Of a stretch of DNA of 64,000 nt, positions 59,728-64,000 are shown piece after piece (positions within the stretch are counted from its first letter, which is position 1; each line of letters starts with the position of its first letter). The stretch covers positions 4,557,501-4,621,500 of the forward strand of contig NC_132982.1 of the NCBI RefSeq assembly GCF_047496725.1, read 5' to 3'. The translations under genes and the position numbers were made by a program. This stretch comes from Anoplolepis gracilipes. Taxonomy: Eukaryota; Arthropoda; Insecta; Hymenoptera; Formicidae. The notes beneath the pieces are model-generated. The model worked only from the letters and a program-made list of their open reading frames with translations. It ran no database searches and was not told the origin of the DNA.

Positions 59728-60805
59728 GTGTCGCGAAACGTTACACGTGTTATATCGCGGAAACGATAGTTCTCCGATTAAGTTATCGGACGACGATGCT
59801 GACCAGGTTTGCGATTGCCTTTGCTGTCGCTTTCGACTTTGGTGCTGCAGCTGCATAGAGCCCGTAAAAGCGTTAATGGCTTGCATTATTTCGCCGAAAC
59901 TTGTTAGCAAAAGGAAATGATCTTTTTTTTCGTATAATTTTAAAAGCGAATACACACGCGATATATTTGTCGATGTGAAAATTACATTTAATGAGGACAA
60001 ATAAGGAAATAATGAAAAAGTTTAGGAAGAACAGTCAAATATAAGTTAATAAATATTTCTATTTAATGAAAATATAATTAATTAAACATAAATATTTATC
60101 GTAAAGAGTATCACATAATCCTTTTTAATAATTTTTCAACAAATTTAAAGAAAAATTCAATTTTTCTTGTGATATATCAGACTAATTTTCGATGTTCGAA
60201 AGGTTATTTATTAGATCAATTGAAATATCGATCTCGCTATATAAATGATATAATAAACTACCACTACGGCATCTTTGCTCTGGACGCTGGTATTATATAA
60301 GGTATCCTAAAACAATGGATGATAAAATAAGTCGATATTACGTTAGCTTAACGTCGTAAACTATACTCAAACGACTTTGCAACACGAATAAGCTGCCGCA
60401 TTAAACTTTTTTTTCACGTTGTCGTGACTTTAATATATTGTAATTTTTCTTTTTAATTTTTTATTCACAAATTACCGAAAGATGGAATAGAAAAAATATT
60501 TCTCTTATGAATTTTATTTCAATATGATTTTCTAATAATAAATAATGCGTGGAATTCTAAGATGGAATAATCCGATAAGATATTTAGATAAGATCGTATA
60601 AATTAACGATCGACAATTATATTAGCTTTACTGATTATTTCATTCCTAGATAAAAAAATTTAACGATAAAATACTAGATCACTCTATCGTGTACGTACAC
60701 GATTTTTTCAGCCATATCGCGAAACGTTATGCTACACGTGGAAACGATAGGTCTTCGATTAAATTATGACGGTGCCGGCCAGTGTAAAATTGCTTTTGCT
60801 ACGAG
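59728..60805. repeat. Diverged duplicate blocks about 1 kb apart
   Basis: Blocks at about 59728-59826 and 60716-60805 share, in order, TCGCGAAACGTTA, CACGTG, GAAACGATAG, (C/T)CGATTAA(G/A)TTAT, GCTGACCAG / GCCGGCCAG and GATTGC(C)TTTGCT-like segments. They are CG-richer than the surroundings. They may be duplicated regulatory DNA or remnants of a repeat. Confidence 0.45.
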
Positions 60806-62310
60806 AGAGGTAAATCACACATTTTTTTAATTCTTTTCTTATAACTTTTAAAGAAAAAATTATTTAAGTCAAACTGAAAATTGAAAAAAAAAATTTCCTA
60901 GGTCAGAGGGATTATTTAAGATATAATAAGTAAAATTGGAAACGATTACATTTGTATTATTAGGATGTAATATTTTTTTCTCTTTCAACCTAGAGGAGAG
61001 ATGTATGGTTAATTTTGTATTTGCGGCATCAGCATTTGTTAATATACGTATCTGATAATTGCATTACATTATCCGATATAATTTTCAATAGTATTAATTA
61101 CAATACTATCTTTGCACAAATAGCTACAAAACGGTCGGCCTATATTACTTCCTCTCGAATTGCGCGCACAGACAGATCGATATGACGCGGTTGGCTTTCT
61201 ACCAACGCGCGTATTTTCATTCTCGATCTATGGGACGGAATAATGGTGATAAAGTTCGTTTGTTCCAAATCTCACGAGCGGCGTTATTCCCGCGATTTTT
61301 ATTCGGTAACGTTACATGATGCGTGAATATCGGAACTGCTTCGTATTGTACGCCTGTACAACACGAGCATGACAAATTCTGACAATATTGATGATCGACC
61401 TCTTGTCGATACTTGTCGTATAATAACGCGTAATCTGTGATTCATATTTTATATATCAAAATACAGAAATTTTCAACAGGAATTACAGATAGATATTCAT
61501 TTCGATACTGCAGGTTTAAAATGCGACGTTTATATATCGCATTGCGCGATGGCATAAAATGCTCAAATCTGTGTAATAACAGAAGAATGAACGTTATCCT
61601 CTCTCACATGTGTCTCTAATCATTTAATCCATTTTCGCGTGTCGCGGATTACTGTTGCGAATAATGTGCCGTTTTAAGGAATGCAATGCAATGAACACGT
61701 GGAAACTTTGTTACATGCTGTAATGCATTCTGGAGATACGGAATAATCATGACAAATAGAATTTACCTGCACGAGCACGTACTCGTCTAATCGAAATATT
61801 TATAATCAAGCACAATAATAACGCGAATTCTTTTATGAATGCTTTAATGAATTTGAGCGCTATAATGTATACTAGAAAATACCCGTGAGTTAATTCTCCT
61901 TTAGAATATGTATATTATTCCATTGAACTTTAAAAATTCATATATTTCAAATGATTGAATGAATCGAGAAATTTGTACAGATTTATATTATACACAATAT
62001 ATTTGTGGGTAAAAATCGTTTTTTTTTGCCATTTTATTTGTAATATATTTAATTTTGATTGTAAATTTGTTTTGATTAACGATTTCTTTGATAACTACGA
62101 TTTATTTTAATAACAATTAAATTGATTTAATTATTTTTAGAAAATAAATGACTGAAATTGTAAATATATATATTAAAAAGTAATTTTCCTACATTATGAT
62201 TTATATAAGATTATTATTATACAGAAATTTGATGAGAATAATGCCCTTCACGATAACATATAAGTGACTTTATTTATCCGATTAATCAATTTTATAATGT
62301 AATGAATTTG

Positions 62311-62354
62311 CATTTATATCATATTTGGGAGGCATTTATATCATATTTGGGAGG
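62311..62354. repeat. Perfect 22-base tandem duplication
   Basis: The 22-base unit beginning CATTTATATCATATTTGGG occurs twice without a mismatch at 62311-62332 and 62333-62354, suggesting a recent local duplication. Confidence 0.9.
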
Positions 62355-64000
62355 ACTATCGTGCTAATTATGAATATGCAACAGCAGATGATATCATACT
62401 TTCCAGGTTACGTATAGGATCGATATAAGCAGTAGAACATACATCATTTATAACATCTGCAAAAGTGCTATGCTTGCTCATAGATGAAAAGATAAACGAC
62501 ATGCATCGATTTCTCGTCGTATTTTATCAAAGTAATCAATTGAAATAATATTATATCATTGAGTTCTATGACGTTTCTGTGCTCACATTTCGACTTTTAA
62601 TTTCAGGAGATTATTATATATATTTTCAGTTTCAGTGCTATTAGATATATTATAAAAATAAATTATAAAATAATATCGATACCAACTATTAACTTTAATG
62701 ATTAATTATGAAACTGATATCATCTCACCGAGAATTAAACATATTTCTGACCTGGGAGAAAAAAGAATATATATGAGATATATGTATACAGATAGATACT
62801 ACTAAAAAAAATAGAAAATTTAGAAATTGATTCTTTTCTACAATTATATATATATATATTTTCGAAGTTACAATGGGGAGTGAAAATAAATAAAAAAAAA
62901 AAAGAAATGAAACAAGATTGCGCGGTACGTGACTTGAAAGCTATAATGTATAGTGAGGCAATAGAAAGAAATTGGATAATCTCTTTTACAACTACTTTGT
63001 GATAAGTCAGTCTGTCAATGTATTTTAATAATGATTATTGATTAAAATATGAATAAAAAAATTTACCATCCTATTTTAAAAAATAATAGAAAATATTTGA
63101 GATTGCGACAAAGTTAATTGTACATATCTTTCTCTTTGTCTCTATTATAAAATTATATTTACCTTTTTAAATGTTAAATTTTATTTTTGTTACTATTAAA
63201 CAGAGAAAAGGTATTATCAAATTTCTCTCCCTCATTTCTTTGCTTTGTGTGCATTTTTTCTTTCGTCAATTTAAAAATTTAATTCTTTTAAAAATAAAAT
63301 TTTGAATAAAAATATTTTATTTTACGTTTTCCACATTTAATCGTTTTAATATATGACACTCTATTTAATAGTATTATTAGTAATAGACTATTTTGTGCAC
63401 AAAATATCATTTGCTTTAATTAAAAATTAAAAATTAAACTTTTCATAATCCTTTTTTTTTAAAGTCTCTTTCAGAATGATATTTTCAAAGATAATATATT
63501 CAAATTTTTTTTTCTTTACATAGAAAGCTTTGGTTTGGACATTACATATTTCTCCTATTTCCCTTATGATTGAATACAATTTTGGGATTCGATTGAGGAC
63601 ATCAATATGTATTCTGCATACGAATGACGTATGTAACTCAATCAAAATTTAATTATGGTATGTAAAATTTTTTTCTGAGAAAAGGTAGCAGACATATTTT
63701 ATAAATTTTTCATTTACGCGCATATGAAGTGAATATTGAATACTGAAATTGCTAAAGAGCTCTCACGTGTCTATTTTAAAAGAACGAAATTAAACTTGGT
63801 TGAAACTATTCATAAAGCTAATATATGAAAAATTTTATATGGTGTGTTCATATATATTTTAATAGTATAAAAATTTATTTTTAATTTTATGTAACTCTTT
63901 GAAAAGATTATATATATTAATTATACATTATTGTATATATAACAATGATATATGTAATTTTTATGAATGTAAAGCTATGATTGCTAATTAAGCATCGATG

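Larger units (their letters stand above)
48263..64000. other. Long non-coding stretch, probably receptor intron or upstream DNA
   Basis: 15.7 kb of AT-rich DNA in which I found no exon on either strand that fits TM1-TM3 of the receptor and no other recognisable gene. It holds a (TA)n run at 48579-48628, a possible MITE at 51045-51176, a palindromic element at 53366-53641, a duplicated CG-richer block near 59728 and 60716, a CG-richer patch at about 61130-61420, and a 22-base tandem duplication at 62311-62354. Since the receptor opens in phase 0 at 48262 in mid-TM3, at least one 5' exon must exist further right. Confidence 0.5.

Noticed and set aside
59722..60000. 92-codon minus-strand frame
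   Set aside because: Partly explained by the duplicated CG-rich block; the second copy does not keep the frame and no domain is visible.
1..64000. CRISPR arrays, tRNA or rRNA genes, operons
   Set aside because: Looked for and not seen; the DNA is eukaryotic, with spliced genes and no regularly spaced direct repeats or tRNA box A/B pairs that I could recognise by eye.

Overview
The window is nuclear DNA from an insect, most likely an ant (Formicidae). It is strongly AT-rich, with many (TA)n microsatellites, large introns with GT..AG junctions and Drosophila-like core promoters. The lineage call rests on two Ala-rich coiled-coil silk fibroin genes of about 400 residues, a kind made only by aculeate Hymenoptera; their length fits ants better than bees. 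I name no species. Gene models were assembled by hand from splice junctions and reading-frame phase.

Layout. (1) 0.6-5.7 kb: two tandem single-exon silk fibroins (405 and 443 aa) with near-identical signal peptides, matching TATA/start-site blocks and related 3' ends. (2) 8.1-13.7 kb: a two-exon secreted Cys-rich SVWC-type protein with a 5 kb intron. (3) 17.5-20.1 kb: Rab7, complete, 207 aa. (4) 23.2-25.1 kb, minus strand: a four-exon gene for a 260-aa secreted helical protein that only appears when short exons are joined; its family is uncertain. (5) 26.6-27.6 kb: an intronless Tom40-like gene. (6) 28.1-31.0 kb, minus: a seven-exon erlectin (ERLEC1/XTP3-B) with two MRH lectin domains. (7) 32.1-37.0 kb, plus, divergent from erlectin: nine-exon Barentsz/CASC3 of the exon junction complex, with an 11-codon microexon. 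(8) 39.0-48.3 kb, minus: the 3' half (TM3 to C-terminus) of a rhodopsin-class neuropeptide receptor, most like allatotropin/orexin receptors, with two alternative last exons. Its TM1-TM2 exons were not found and probably lie past the window end. (9) 48.3-64.0 kb: no coding exon seen; probably intron or upstream DNA of the receptor, with some repeats.

The genes do not form one pathway. The silk pair (perhaps with the neighbouring secreted SVWC gene) looks like a gland-product cluster; Rab7, Tom40-like, erlectin and Barentsz are housekeeping cell-biology genes; the receptor is a neuroendocrine gene. The most notable points are the receptor's proximal last exon, whose acceptor is fused to a perfect donor (a recursive-splicing arrangement), a nested foldback element and a triplicated GC-rich module inside the same receptor intron, the hidden secreted gene, and the intronless Tom40 copy with a downstream A-tract. 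Nothing could be searched, so family calls rest on motif recognition.
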